Below are positions 8,700 through 15,920 of a stretch of 64,000 nt of DNA, one piece after another; position 1 is the stretch's first letter; every line of letters starts with the position of its first letter. The notes under the pieces are model-generated. The model saw only the letters and a program-made list of their open reading frames with translations, had not been told where the DNA came from and did not search any database. The stretch is from JAAEKA01 sp049299095 (GTDB lineage Bacteria > Chloroflexota > Anaerolineae > JAAEKA01). The stretch is taken from positions 7,294-71,293 of the forward strand of contig JBAQWV010000154.1 in NCBI GenBank assembly GCA_049299095.1. Direction: 5' to 3'. A program made the position numbers and the translations under genes.

Positions 8700-9896
8700 T
8701 TAAGCCCCGGCCCCGGCGCGGTTGCGGCCCCGCCGACGCAGGCCCTGACCGTAGCGCAGCATGTTGGCACGGAAGACCCGGCCAGCCAGCCACATCAGGA
8801 TGATTCCCAGCACCAAACCGATGCCGGTCGCAGCCAGAAATTGCCATGTGGGTACACTCATAAAGATGCTGCGAATGGCGAAGGTCATCACCGCAGTGGG
8901 TGGGAAGAAGCTCAGCGCTAAAGCTAGCGGGCTGCTGGGCGCGTTGGCGAATAACGCCAGTAGGTAGATCGGCGCAAATAGGAAGATGAAGCTGAAGCCG
9001 CTGATCTGTTGCGCTTCTTGCGTGTCTACCATCGTGCCACCCAGCATTACCATCACGGCGGCGATGCACAGGAACGCGGGCAGTGATACCAGCGCCAGCA
9101 GGCCTAGATCACGCCAATTGACAACCAGCGTGCGCAGCCAATCCCAATGCAAGACCGTTGCACCGAACCAGGCAAAGAGTGCCAGCATGACAAGCCAACT
9201 GAGCAGCAGCAAGAAGGACATGCCGACCACACCGATGATTTTGCCGGCCATCATTTGGCCGGGCGATAGCGAGGAAATGACCACCTCGATGGTGCGGTTT
9301 TGCTTTTCGGAGACTAGCGCCTCCATCAACGTGACGGTGATGGTCATCACCAGAAAGGCAAAGAGCATGGCCGCGAGCATGGGCAAGAAGATACCCACGC
9401 CGGGGAAGTCCAGCGGCAGCGAACGGTTGCGCGCCAACGCATGAACGGTGATGCTCGGCCCGTCCAGGATGAGCGCCCTGACGTTGTCTGGTTGCCCGGC
9501 CAGCAGATTGCTGCGTACCATTTCGGTAAAGGTGCGCGCTGCGTCTGAACTGGGTTGGCCCGCAAAGACCAGCTCTACCTGCCGGTTCTGCGGATAGTCG
9601 GCGGGCAAGGCGTAGTAAAGATGGATGGTTTCCGCATCGAGCGCGACGCGCGCGGCCGCAGCATCCGCGAAGCGTTGCAGATGTACCGTGTCGGTGTCGG
9701 GCGGTACGATTTGCAGGAAGTTACCGGGGTCTACATAGCCCAGCGTGGTGGTTTTTTGCTGGGCGCGTCCGGCCATCACGCCGATGCCGATGGTAAACAG
9801 CAGAAAGAAGGGCAGCGCCAGAATCGCCAACACAAAACTGCGTTTGAAGACGGTGTTTCTAAATTGTTGTTGTGCAACGAGCCATATTTTGGACAT
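8700..9896 (-). CDS. ABC-2 type exporter permease (NatB-like), first copy
   Basis: A 398-residue protein with the same plan as the next gene: N-terminal membrane segment, large outer loop (to about residue 165), then five or six segments. The family block EKQNRTIEVVISSLSPGQMM lies after the second segment. The start ATG at 9896 follows GGAG by seven bases, and the upstream ATPase gene ends 11 bp before it. Together with the ATPase it should form an exporter. The C-terminus ends in a basic tail (RRRGRNRAGAG). Na+, antibiotic or peptide export are all possible. Confidence 0.87.
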   Translation of the reverse strand: MSKIWLVAQQQFRNTVFKRSFVLAILALPFFLLFTIGIGVMAGRAQQKTTTLGYVDPGNFLQIVPPDTDTVHLQRFADAAAARVALDAETIHLYYALPADYPQNRQVELVFAGQPSSDAARTFTEMVRSNLLAGQPDNVRALILDGPSITVHALARNRSLPLDFPGVGIFLPMLAAMLFAFLVMTITVTLMEALVSEKQNRTIEVVISSLSPGQMMAGKIIGVVGMSFLLLLSWLVMLALFAWFGATVLHWDWLRTLVVNWRDLGLLALVSLPAFLCIAAVMVMLGGTMVDTQEAQQISGFSFIFLFAPIYLLALFANAPSSPLALALSFFPPTAVMTFAIRSIFMSVPTWQFLAATGIGLVLGIILMWLAGRVFRANMLRYGQGLRRRGRNRAGAGA

Positions 9897-9907
9897 GACT
9901 GGCTCCT

Positions 9908-10798
9908 TTACTCCTTGCCGACCACCCGAATGAAGATTTCATCCAGGCTGGGCAGGGCGATTTCGAACTGCTCCACCGCCGCGCCGCGGGCGACAAGTTG
10001 TTGCAAGATATCCTGCGGGCTAGTTTGTTGATCGAGCAGCAAGTGCGTGCTGTCATTTTCCTGGGTGGTGTTGATCACGCCAGTTAGCTGCGGCAGCTCA
10101 CCCGCGACGCGCACGCGCACCGCATGGCCGGAATGCTCGCGGCGAATCTCGGCCAGGTTGCCATACAACACGTTGCGCCCTCGGTTGATTAGCACGATAC
10201 GATGGCACATCTCTTCAACCTGGTGCATCTGGTGTGTGGACATGAGGATCGTCACGCCCTGCTTTTGCAAATCAAGGAAAAGCTGCTTGGCAAGTTGTGA
10301 GTTGACGGGGTCCAGCCCGCTGAAGGGTTCGTCCACGATTAACAGCTCCGGCTGGTGCAGAATGGTGCTGATAATCTGCGACTTTTGTTGCATGCCCTTG
10401 CTTAGCTCTTTGATTTTTTTGGCTTTATGCTCGGTCAGATCAAAACGTTCCAGATAAGGCTGCAAACGCTGGCGCGCGTCGGCTTTGCTGAGGCCCTTGA
10501 GCGTCGCCAGGTAGATCAGGCACTCTTCCAACTGCATATCCTGGTACAAACCACGTTCTTCGGGCATGTAGCCGATGCGGTTTTTCTTGGTTTCGGTCAT
10601 TGGGCCGCCGAGAACGGAGGCTGTGCCCGCGTCGCCCTTGAAAATATCGAGCATGACGCGGATGCTGGTGGTCTTGCCAGAGCCGTTGGGGCCAAGCAAG
10701 CCGAAGATTTCGCCCTGGTTCACTGCAAACGACACGTCAGAAACGGCCTGGGCCGTGCCGAACGCTTTGGCGAGATGGGAAACTTCAACAGTAGGCAT
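9908..10798 (-). CDS. ABC exporter ATP-binding protein (NatA-like)
   Basis: About 296 residues with Walker A GPNGSGKTT near residue 36, the Q-loop region, a divergent signature LSKGMQQK, Walker B LLIVDEPFSGLDP and a switch histidine in MSTHQMHQVEE. A C-terminal extension of about 80 residues matches the DUF4162-type tail of NatA-family ATPases. I prefer the ATG at 10798 over the TTG at 10804, because AAGGA lies six bases before the ATG and directly abuts the TTG; that site overlaps the end of the XRE gene, indicating coupled translation. It powers the two permeases encoded immediately downstream. Confidence 0.92.
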   Translation of the reverse strand: MPTVEVSHLAKAFGTAQAVSDVSFAVNQGEIFGLLGPNGSGKTTSIRVMLDIFKGDAGTASVLGGPMTETKKNRIGYMPEERGLYQDMQLEECLIYLATLKGLSKADARQRLQPYLERFDLTEHKAKKIKELSKGMQQKSQIISTILHQPELLIVDEPFSGLDPVNSQLAKQLFLDLQKQGVTILMSTHQMHQVEEMCHRIVLINRGRNVLYGNLAEIRREHSGHAVRVRVAGELPQLTGVINTTQENDSTHLLLDQQTSPQDILQQLVARGAAVEQFEIALPSLDEIFIRVVGKE

Positions 10799-10800
10799 TG

Positions 10801-11019
10801 TCAATCCTTTCCTTTGAGCAAGTCAGCAGGCATCGGCGTAAAGATTTGCTCGATGGGCTGATTAAAAAGCTGGGCAATTTTGAAGGCTAGCGACAGGCTG
10901 GGGTCATATTTGCCCGTTTCAATGGCGTTGATCGTCTGACGTGATACATCAAGCCGCTCGGCCAAGTCCGACTGCGACCAACGATGCTCAGCCCGCAGCA
11001 CGCGCAAGGTGTTCTTCAC
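10801..11019 (-). CDS. XRE-family helix-turn-helix regulator
   Basis: A compact 72-residue regulator that is almost entirely the helix-turn-helix: RWSQSDLAERLDVSRQTINAIETGKYDPS, as in small Cro/C1-type repressors that bind short inverted repeats as dimers. The GTG start at 11019 has GGAGG five bases upstream and overlaps the stop of the preceding membrane-protein gene by 4 bp (GTGA). A longer frame exists upstream but lacks such a site. Small XRE regulators of this kind are often co-transcribed with a small membrane protein and an ABC exporter; autoregulation through the inverted repeats at 11461-11523 is my inference. Confidence 0.9.
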   Translation of the reverse strand: MKNTLRVLRAEHRWSQSDLAERLDVSRQTINAIETGKYDPSLSLAFKIAQLFNQPIEQIFTPMPADLLKGKD

Positions 11020-11393
11020 CGATACCTCCGACTGAATACGACCGTACCCAGCAGCCAAAGCGTGCCCATGATCGGCCATACGACGAAGGCACTGACCCGC
11101 GGGAAGCCCACTCCTTCCAGAAAGCCGTAGCCGAAGGTAATGATCGCTGTGCCGGCAAAGGCAAAGCCGAGCGCCTCAAGCTGGATTTGGCGTTGCAACT
11201 CGTCCACACGGCGCAGGTAGCGTACCACTGCCACCACAATCAGCAGCGAGGGCAGCATGGGGATCAGCGCCACAGGAATGCGCCAGGGGTTGATCGGGTG
11301 CGCACTCAACCAACCGAGCGAAAGTAGTAGCAACACACTGTACAACACAAAGGCGGCGATCATTTCTATCAGGTAGCGGATGTGTTTGTTCAT
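11016..11393 (-). CDS. Small four-helix membrane protein of the XRE/ABC operon
   Basis: A 125-residue protein with about four predicted membrane segments (about 11-28, 41-58, 75-94 and 100-118) and a charged central loop RYLRRVDELQRQIQLE. It resembles the small uncharacterised (DUF2178-like) membrane proteins often encoded next to XRE regulators; I do not recognise a catalytic site. It is the first gene of the five-gene operon and overlaps the regulator gene by 4 bp. A role in sensing or in anchoring the regulator is possible but not shown. Confidence 0.78.
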   Translation of the reverse strand: MNKHIRYLIEMIAAFVLYSVLLLLSLGWLSAHPINPWRIPVALIPMLPSLLIVVAVVRYLRRVDELQRQIQLEALGFAFAGTAIITFGYGFLEGVGFPRVSAFVVWPIMGTLWLLGTVVFSRRYR

Positions 11394-11451
11394 GGTGGTG
11401 CCTTCAGGGCTTTGTCTGCCGAGCCGGTGAATCTATCTTGTCGGTTTATGA

Positions 11452-11480
11452 ATTGTAAAGAAAACTTGATATTTTGTCAA
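11452..11480 (-). promoter_or_regulatory. Strong sigma70-type promoter of the XRE/ABC exporter operon
   Basis: On the minus strand TTGACA (11480-11475) and TACAAT (11457-11452) are separated by exactly 17 bases. The predicted start near 11445 gives a leader of about 50 nt before the ATG at 11393. This is one of the two best consensus promoters in the window. Confidence 0.85.
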
Positions 11481-11523
11481 GATGTAGCGACAAATGAATT
11501 AAATATTTTATAAATCAAGTTTT
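11461..11523. promoter_or_regulatory. Candidate operator: nested inverted repeats over the -35 box
   Basis: CTTGATATTTTGTCAAG (11465-11481) has 5-bp inverted arms and covers the -35 hexamer. A second perfect 10-bp pair, AAAACTTGAT (11461-11470) and ATCAAGTTTT (11514-11523), shares the CTTGA half-site. The stretch is strikingly AT-rich compared with its surroundings. Binding of the operon's own XRE regulator is the obvious candidate, as inference only. Confidence 0.6.
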
Positions 11524-11743
11524 TGCTGGTGGTAGATGTTGGAATGGTTGTTATTCCGAGACGCGTCAGGGCCACGGAATCTCCGGGTGAAGGCACAAAA
11601 ACAGGGATTTCTCGTCCTTTACCCCTTGAAATGGCACTAACTGTACAAGTCGTATGAGACTGAACAGCGAGATTGGTCAACGTCGCTTGCCGCAGCTGTC
11701 TGATGTTTTGAAACAAACTCCGTAACACCAGTTAACTGAAAAG
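11524..11743. other. Non-coding gap without a recognisable gene
   Basis: Between the operator region and the terminator at 11744 I see no convincing reading frame, RNA gene or mobile element. The minus-strand open frames here are short, start far from any ribosome site and have no recognisable composition. Confidence 0.5.
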
Positions 11744-11774
11744 AAAGGCCCCTGGAACTTCCAGGGGCCTTTTT
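11744..11774 (+). terminator. Strong hairpin terminator upstream of the glycosylase gene
   Basis: AAAGGCCCCTGG (11744-11755) and CCAGGGGCCTTT (11761-11772) form a perfect 12-bp stem with a 5-nt loop, followed on the plus strand by T residues to 11774. No plus-strand gene precedes it for more than 11 kb, so it either ends an unseen short transcript, insulates the next promoter, or acts on the minus strand (A-tract before the left arm). Confidence 0.8.
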
Positions 11775-11790
11775 AGCAGCAGCAAACGAT

Positions 11791-11804
11791 GGTACAATCA
11801 CCGC
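11791..11804 (+). promoter_or_regulatory. Extended -10 promoter placing the start point on the ATG (leaderless)
   Basis: TGG-TACAAT (-10 hexamer 11793-11798) is an extended -10 element with only six bases between it and the ATG at 11805. There is no Shine-Dalgarno sequence and no good -35 box (TTTTTA at 17 bp). The transcript is predicted to begin at or next to the start codon. Confidence 0.6.
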
Positions 11805-12680
11805 ATGATTATTACTGTACGTTTGGGCGAACCGATCCGCCGGCTGGCGGGGTCTGTTCTCGTCACGCTGGAGTTTCCCGCTCCCACGGTCAGCGTCGCA
11901 GAAGCGTTGGCGCGGCTGGAAGATGAGTATCCCGGCTTTGCAGCGGCGTTGACCGGCGACGTACAAGGGCATCGTGCGCCTTACCAAATCTTCATCAACG
12001 CGCGCCGTGTTCTCGTGGATGAGGCGGCGCGCGTCTGGCTGGTGTCCGGCGACAAACTCGCCATCTTCCTGCCCGCCATTGGCGGCCAGATTTCGGCCAC
12101 CCCCTTGCCCGGCAGCTTTTATCAGCGTCCCACACTAACCGTCGCACGCGACTTGTTGGGTTGCATAGTCGTGCGCATACTGGACGGGCAACGGCTGGCT
12201 GGCCGCATCAGCGAGGTCGAGGCGTATATTGGCGAGGAAGATCAGGCCAGCCACGCAGCCCGCGGCCAGACCCAGCGCAATCGGGCGATGTACGGCCCCG
12301 GTGGGTTGGCCTATGTCTACCTTATCTATGGCATGTATTCCTGTCTGAACGTGGTGACGGAAACTGCCGAATTTCCCGCCGCGGTGCTGATCCGAGCCAT
12401 CGAGCCGGTGGACGGCGTGACCCTGATACAGGCCAATCGCGGCCAGCGCCCCCTGCGCGGCCTGCTCAACGGCCCGGCCAAATTGTGCCAGGCCCTGCAA
12501 ATTGACCGCAGCTTCAACGGCCATGACCTAGCCACAGGCCACGACCTATGGCTGGAAGCAGGCGAGCCTGTACCAGACAGTGTCGTTCGTGCTACCCCGC
12601 GCATCAACGTCAGCGGCGACGAACACGCCCGCACGATCCCCTGGCGCTTTGTGGTGACACGCCAGCATCTACCCCTCTGA
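11805..12680 (+). CDS. MoaD/ThiS-like beta-grasp domain fused to alkyladenine (3-methyladenine) DNA glycosylase
   Basis: A 291-residue protein in two parts. Residues 1-94 read as a MoaD/ThiS-type ubiquitin-like domain: MIITVRLGEPIRRLAG, VSVAEALARLEDEYPGF, an FINAR strand and a final FLPAIGG whose Gly-Gly is residues 93-94. Residues about 100-291 are an AAG/MPG-type glycosylase, which flips out and removes alkylated or deaminated purines: LPGSFYQRPTLTVARDLLGC, SEVEAYIGEEDQASH with the general-base Glu at 139 and the intercalating-type Tyr at 141, and YVYLIYGMYSCLNV. Stand-alone glycosylases of this family are about 190-210 residues. No start codon with a ribosome site exists at the junction (only an in-frame TTG), so one polypeptide is expected. 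The meaning of the fusion is unknown. The gene is monocistronic and converges on murJ. Confidence 0.86.
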   Translation: MIITVRLGEPIRRLAGSVLVTLEFPAPTVSVAEALARLEDEYPGFAAALTGDVQGHRAPYQIFINARRVLVDEAARVWLVSGDKLAIFLPAIGGQISATPLPGSFYQRPTLTVARDLLGCIVVRILDGQRLAGRISEVEAYIGEEDQASHAARGQTQRNRAMYGPGGLAYVYLIYGMYSCLNVVTETAEFPAAVLIRAIEPVDGVTLIQANRGQRPLRGLLNGPAKLCQALQIDRSFNGHDLATGHDLWLEAGEPVPDSVVRATPRINVSGDEHARTIPWRFVVTRQHLPL

Positions 12681-12712
12681 TGATTGCTTGCGGGTTTCTA
12701 GATCAGGACTGA

Positions 12713-14248
12713 CTATCCCCGGCGCAGCAGCGGCAGCAACTCTTTCCGCCCCAGCAGCAGCGCAAACAAGGCAAAAACAACCATACCCAGCGCCACACCA
12801 CCGCCCGCGATCAGCAATGGCGACCACCCCGCGGCCGCGCGCAGGAAAAACACCAGCGCCACGGCCATCGCGGCAGCGCCCGGCAGCGCCCGGCCTAAAC
12901 TCTCCAATAAGCGCCTGCCTCCCAAACTGCCCAACTTTGGACGGATCAACCACAGCAGCGCCAGCGTCTCCAGGGTGGTGGCAACCGTGTTCGCCAGAGC
13001 CAAACCGCCGAAAGACAAAGGACGGATCAGCAGCAGCGACAGCAACAGGTTGACCAGCATCGCGCCCACGCCGATTTTTACCGGTGTCCAGGTGTCGTGC
13101 AACGCATAAAATACCCGCGTTAGCACCTCCAACAGACTGTGAGCCATCAGACCAAGCGCATAAAAGCTCAGCGCGTAAGCTGTCATGGTGGTGGACGTGG
13201 CCGTGAACTCGCCACGCTGCAAGGCGACCTCGATGATCGGCACGCGCAGCAGGAACAACCCGACTGTGGCAGGCAGTGTTACCCAGATCACTGCACGCAG
13301 GACAGTATTTAGCGTCGAACGCAGCGCGGTCAACTGTCCCTGTGCCACTTGCGCGGAAAAGGTCGGAAAGAGCGCGGTGGCAATGCCCTGGGCAATGATC
13401 CCCTGCGGTAGCAGCATCAGCAACCAGGCATAGTTCAGCGCCGAAATTGGACCTTCGCCCAGGTGCGACGCCAGACTGGCATTGACGATAAAATTGAGTT
13501 GCACCGCGCCCAGCCCCAACATGCGCGGCCCCATCAGCCTTCCTACCTCGCGCACGTCTGGGTTGTTCAGGCCAAACATGGCCGTGTAGCGCGGGCCGCG
13601 GCGCAGCAAAGCCGGCACCTGGACGAGCAGATGCGCCAGCGCGCCGGCCACCACGCCCAGCGCCAAACCGTACACTCCCAGGCTGGGCACCAGGAACCAC
13701 GCACCCAGCAGGATCATCAAATTATACAGCAACGGCGCCAGCGCGGGTGCCAGAAAATGATGGAAGCTGTTGAGAATGCCCATTACGATGCCGCTGATGC
13801 TAAAAATAATTGGCGCCAGCAGCATGATGGTCATCAACTGCACGGTGAGGGCTTGCTGTTCCGGGCTGAAACCAGGCGCGATAATGTGTGACACCAGCGG
13901 TCTGGCCAGCAACGCAGCCAACACAGCCAGCACGGTCGTCGCCACCAGCACGACGTTCGTGACCGAGCTGGCCAGCCGCCAGGCTTGCGCGTGCGTGGGA
14001 TCGTTTTCTTGCGCCAGGCGCGCGGTGAACGTGGGGATAAACGCCGAGGCCAACGCGCCGCCCGCCACCAGGTAGAAGATCAGGTCGGGCACGCGAAAGG
14101 CCGCGAGGTAAGCGTCCAACTCTGCGCCGGTACCCAGGCGCGCGGCGACCACGGCTTCACGCAGCAGGCCCAGCACGCGACTGGCCGCAAACAACAAGGA
14201 TACCAGCCCGGCAGAGCGGGCAATTTGACGACGGGATGCAATAGTCAT
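12713..14248 (-). CDS. murJ: Lipid II flippase MurJ (MviN)
   Basis: A 511-residue protein with 13-14 hydrophobic segments of the MOP superfamily, beginning MTIASRRQIARSAGLVSLLFAASRVLGLLRE. Family hallmarks include the first-helix block SRVLGLLREAVVAARLG, DAYLAAFRVPDLIFYLVAGGALASAF and FHHFLAPALAPLLYN. MurJ moves lipid-linked peptidoglycan precursor across the inner membrane. I chose the ATG at 14248 because homology begins there. The -10 box of its promoter leaves a leader of only about six bases, so initiation is probably leaderless or nearly so. It is divergent from the M1 peptidase gene. Confidence 0.93.
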   Translation of the reverse strand: MTIASRRQIARSAGLVSLLFAASRVLGLLREAVVAARLGTGAELDAYLAAFRVPDLIFYLVAGGALASAFIPTFTARLAQENDPTHAQAWRLASSVTNVVLVATTVLAVLAALLARPLVSHIIAPGFSPEQQALTVQLMTIMLLAPIIFSISGIVMGILNSFHHFLAPALAPLLYNLMILLGAWFLVPSLGVYGLALGVVAGALAHLLVQVPALLRRGPRYTAMFGLNNPDVREVGRLMGPRMLGLGAVQLNFIVNASLASHLGEGPISALNYAWLLMLLPQGIIAQGIATALFPTFSAQVAQGQLTALRSTLNTVLRAVIWVTLPATVGLFLLRVPIIEVALQRGEFTATSTTMTAYALSFYALGLMAHSLLEVLTRVFYALHDTWTPVKIGVGAMLVNLLLSLLLIRPLSFGGLALANTVATTLETLALLWLIRPKLGSLGGRRLLESLGRALPGAAAMAVALVFFLRAAAGWSPLLIAGGGVALGMVVFALFALLLGRKELLPLLRRG

Positions 14249-14260
14249 GGGTAATTGTGG

Positions 14261-14268
14261 ATTATAAT
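14261..14268. promoter_or_regulatory. Palindromic shared -10 element for divergent murJ and M1 peptidase genes
   Basis: ATTATAAT is its own reverse complement, so it supplies TATAAT on the plus strand (14263-14268) and TATAAT on the minus strand (14266-14261). The minus-strand start point would lie about six bases before the murJ ATG; the plus-strand leader to the peptidase gene would be about 55 nt. Clear -35 boxes are not evident on either side. Confidence 0.55.
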
Positions 14269-14328
14269 CAGGAAACAGACAGCAACACAATCCGCATTAT
14301 GGTTGAAGAAAGAATGGAGAAGAAGCAC

Positions 14329-15915
14329 ATGTTACGACGTCGCCTAGCCCCACTGATTGTCTTGAGTATGGTCTTGCTGATCACCGCGTGCCGCGCGCGT
14401 CCTGCGTCTATACCTACGCCGCAGCCCACCCCGACGCCACAGCCTGCCGCGACCATTGCTTCTGCGACAGTTGACGCACCGAGGCCAGACAGCGCCGATA
14501 CATTGCCCGCTTCATCGCTGTTTACCTGGGCCTGGGAAGATCGCACCCCGTTCGAGCACGGAGTGGTGATGGGCGCACAGGTGGCGCTGGCCCAGCAACC
14601 CGCGGCCAGTGTCTATCACCTGGAACTGCATCTGGCGGATAGCTTGACGGCGCTGACCGGTCACGAAGAAGTGCATTACACCAACGCGGAAACCGAGCCG
14701 CTCGACGATCTGGCGCTGCGGCTATTTCCCAACCTGCTCGGCGGCAGCATGACTGTGCATTCGGTGCAGGTAAACGGCCAGGCGGCCGCGTCGCGGTTGG
14801 CGCAACAGGACAGCGTACTCTTTGTACCGATGTCACCCCCACTGCGGCCCGGCCAATCGGTGGTGCTGGCGTTGGACTTTGCAGTGACTATCCCCACGGA
14901 CGCGGCCAGCAGCAATTATGGCATCTTCGCCTACACCAACGACATTCTGGCGCTGGCGCACGCCTATCCGATGGTCGCCGTGTACGACGAAGAAGGCTGG
15001 AACATCGAAATCGCGCCGCAGGAGGGCGACATCGTGTACGCGGACGCCAGCTACTACCTGGTGCGCATCCACGCGCCCGCACAGTTGGTTATCGTCAGCG
15101 CGGGCACGCGGCTGGATGAAGTGCAAACTGCGACCGGACAAACCATCACAGTGGCGGCTGGCCCGGCGCGCGATTTCTATTTGGCTGCCAGTGCCGCGTA
15201 TGCTGAAGCAGTCAGCGTACAGGCAGGCGAGACGTTGGTTCGCAGCTATGCCCTGCCGGGTGAGCAGGCCAGCGCGCAGGAGGTAGCCGATATTGCCGCG
15301 CAGGCCCTTGCCTTCTTCAACGAACAGTTTGGGCCTTATCCGTACCGTGAACTGGACTTCGCTGCCACCCCAACCCTGGCGCTGGGTGTAGAATATCCGG
15401 GCATGATTGTCATGAACGAAGTCATTGATGCCGAACGCAGCCCGCAAATCCTGGAAAGCACCGTGGTACACGAAGTGGCGCACCAATGGTTTTACAACCT
15501 GGTCGGTAACGATCAGGTGGATGAGCCTTGGCTGGATGAATCGCTGTCGCAATATGCCACGCTGCTGTATTACCGGCAGGTCTACGGTAAAGCAGGCGAA
15601 ACGGGCTTCCGTCGCTCGCTGGAGCGCGCATGGGGCGAGTTCGACAACGAACCGATTCCCATCGGCGCGTCGGTGGCCGCGTATGCCGATGGCGGCGAGT
15701 ACGCAGGGACGTATGTCGCGATTATCTATGGCCGCGGCGCGCTTTTCTTCGAGGCGCTCAGTGAGGCGATGGGAGAAGCGACCTTTACCGCGTTTCTACG
15801 CGAGTATGTACAGCGCAAGGCGTGGGGGATTAGCTCTACTGCCGATTTCCGCGCCCTGGCCGAGCAACAATGTGATTGCGACCTGGGGCCGCTCTTCACC
15901 GAGTGGGTGTATTGA
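14329..15915 (+). CDS. M1-family zinc aminopeptidase, lipoprotein
   Basis: About 528 residues starting with a lipoprotein signal peptide (MLRRRLAPLIVL then LLITAC, lipid-modified Cys at 21) followed by a Thr-Pro-Gln linker, so it is tethered outside the membrane. The catalytic domain carries HEVAHQWF with zinc ligands His381 and His385 and the third ligand Glu404 in WLDES, the exact M1 spacing; Glu382 is the base. The substrate-binding GxMEN motif of classical M1 aminopeptidases is replaced by EYPGMIVMNE, as in other divergent members. I chose the ATG at 14329 because it gives the signal peptide and has GGAGAAG upstream; in-frame ATGs at 14299 and 14314 are alternatives. It may recycle peptides at the cell surface. 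Confidence 0.88.
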   Translation: MLRRRLAPLIVLSMVLLITACRARPASIPTPQPTPTPQPAATIASATVDAPRPDSADTLPASSLFTWAWEDRTPFEHGVVMGAQVALAQQPAASVYHLELHLADSLTALTGHEEVHYTNAETEPLDDLALRLFPNLLGGSMTVHSVQVNGQAAASRLAQQDSVLFVPMSPPLRPGQSVVLALDFAVTIPTDAASSNYGIFAYTNDILALAHAYPMVAVYDEEGWNIEIAPQEGDIVYADASYYLVRIHAPAQLVIVSAGTRLDEVQTATGQTITVAAGPARDFYLAASAAYAEAVSVQAGETLVRSYALPGEQASAQEVADIAAQALAFFNEQFGPYPYRELDFAATPTLALGVEYPGMIVMNEVIDAERSPQILESTVVHEVAHQWFYNLVGNDQVDEPWLDESLSQYATLLYYRQVYGKAGETGFRRSLERAWGEFDNEPIPIGASVAAYADGGEYAGTYVAIIYGRGALFFEALSEAMGEATFTAFLREYVQRKAWGISSTADFRALAEQQCDCDLGPLFTEWVY

Positions 15916-15920
15916 GGCGG

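Noticed and set aside
12101..12120. Separate translation start for the DNA glycosylase at the in-frame TTG near residue 101
   Set aside because: No Shine-Dalgarno sequence precedes it, and the upstream domain reads as a complete, in-frame fold, so a single fusion protein is preferred.
12669..13700. 343-codon minus-strand frame overlapping murJ in another frame
   Set aside because: The murJ frame contains all family motifs; this one is Gly/Arg/Ala-rich and lacks hydrophobic periodicity.
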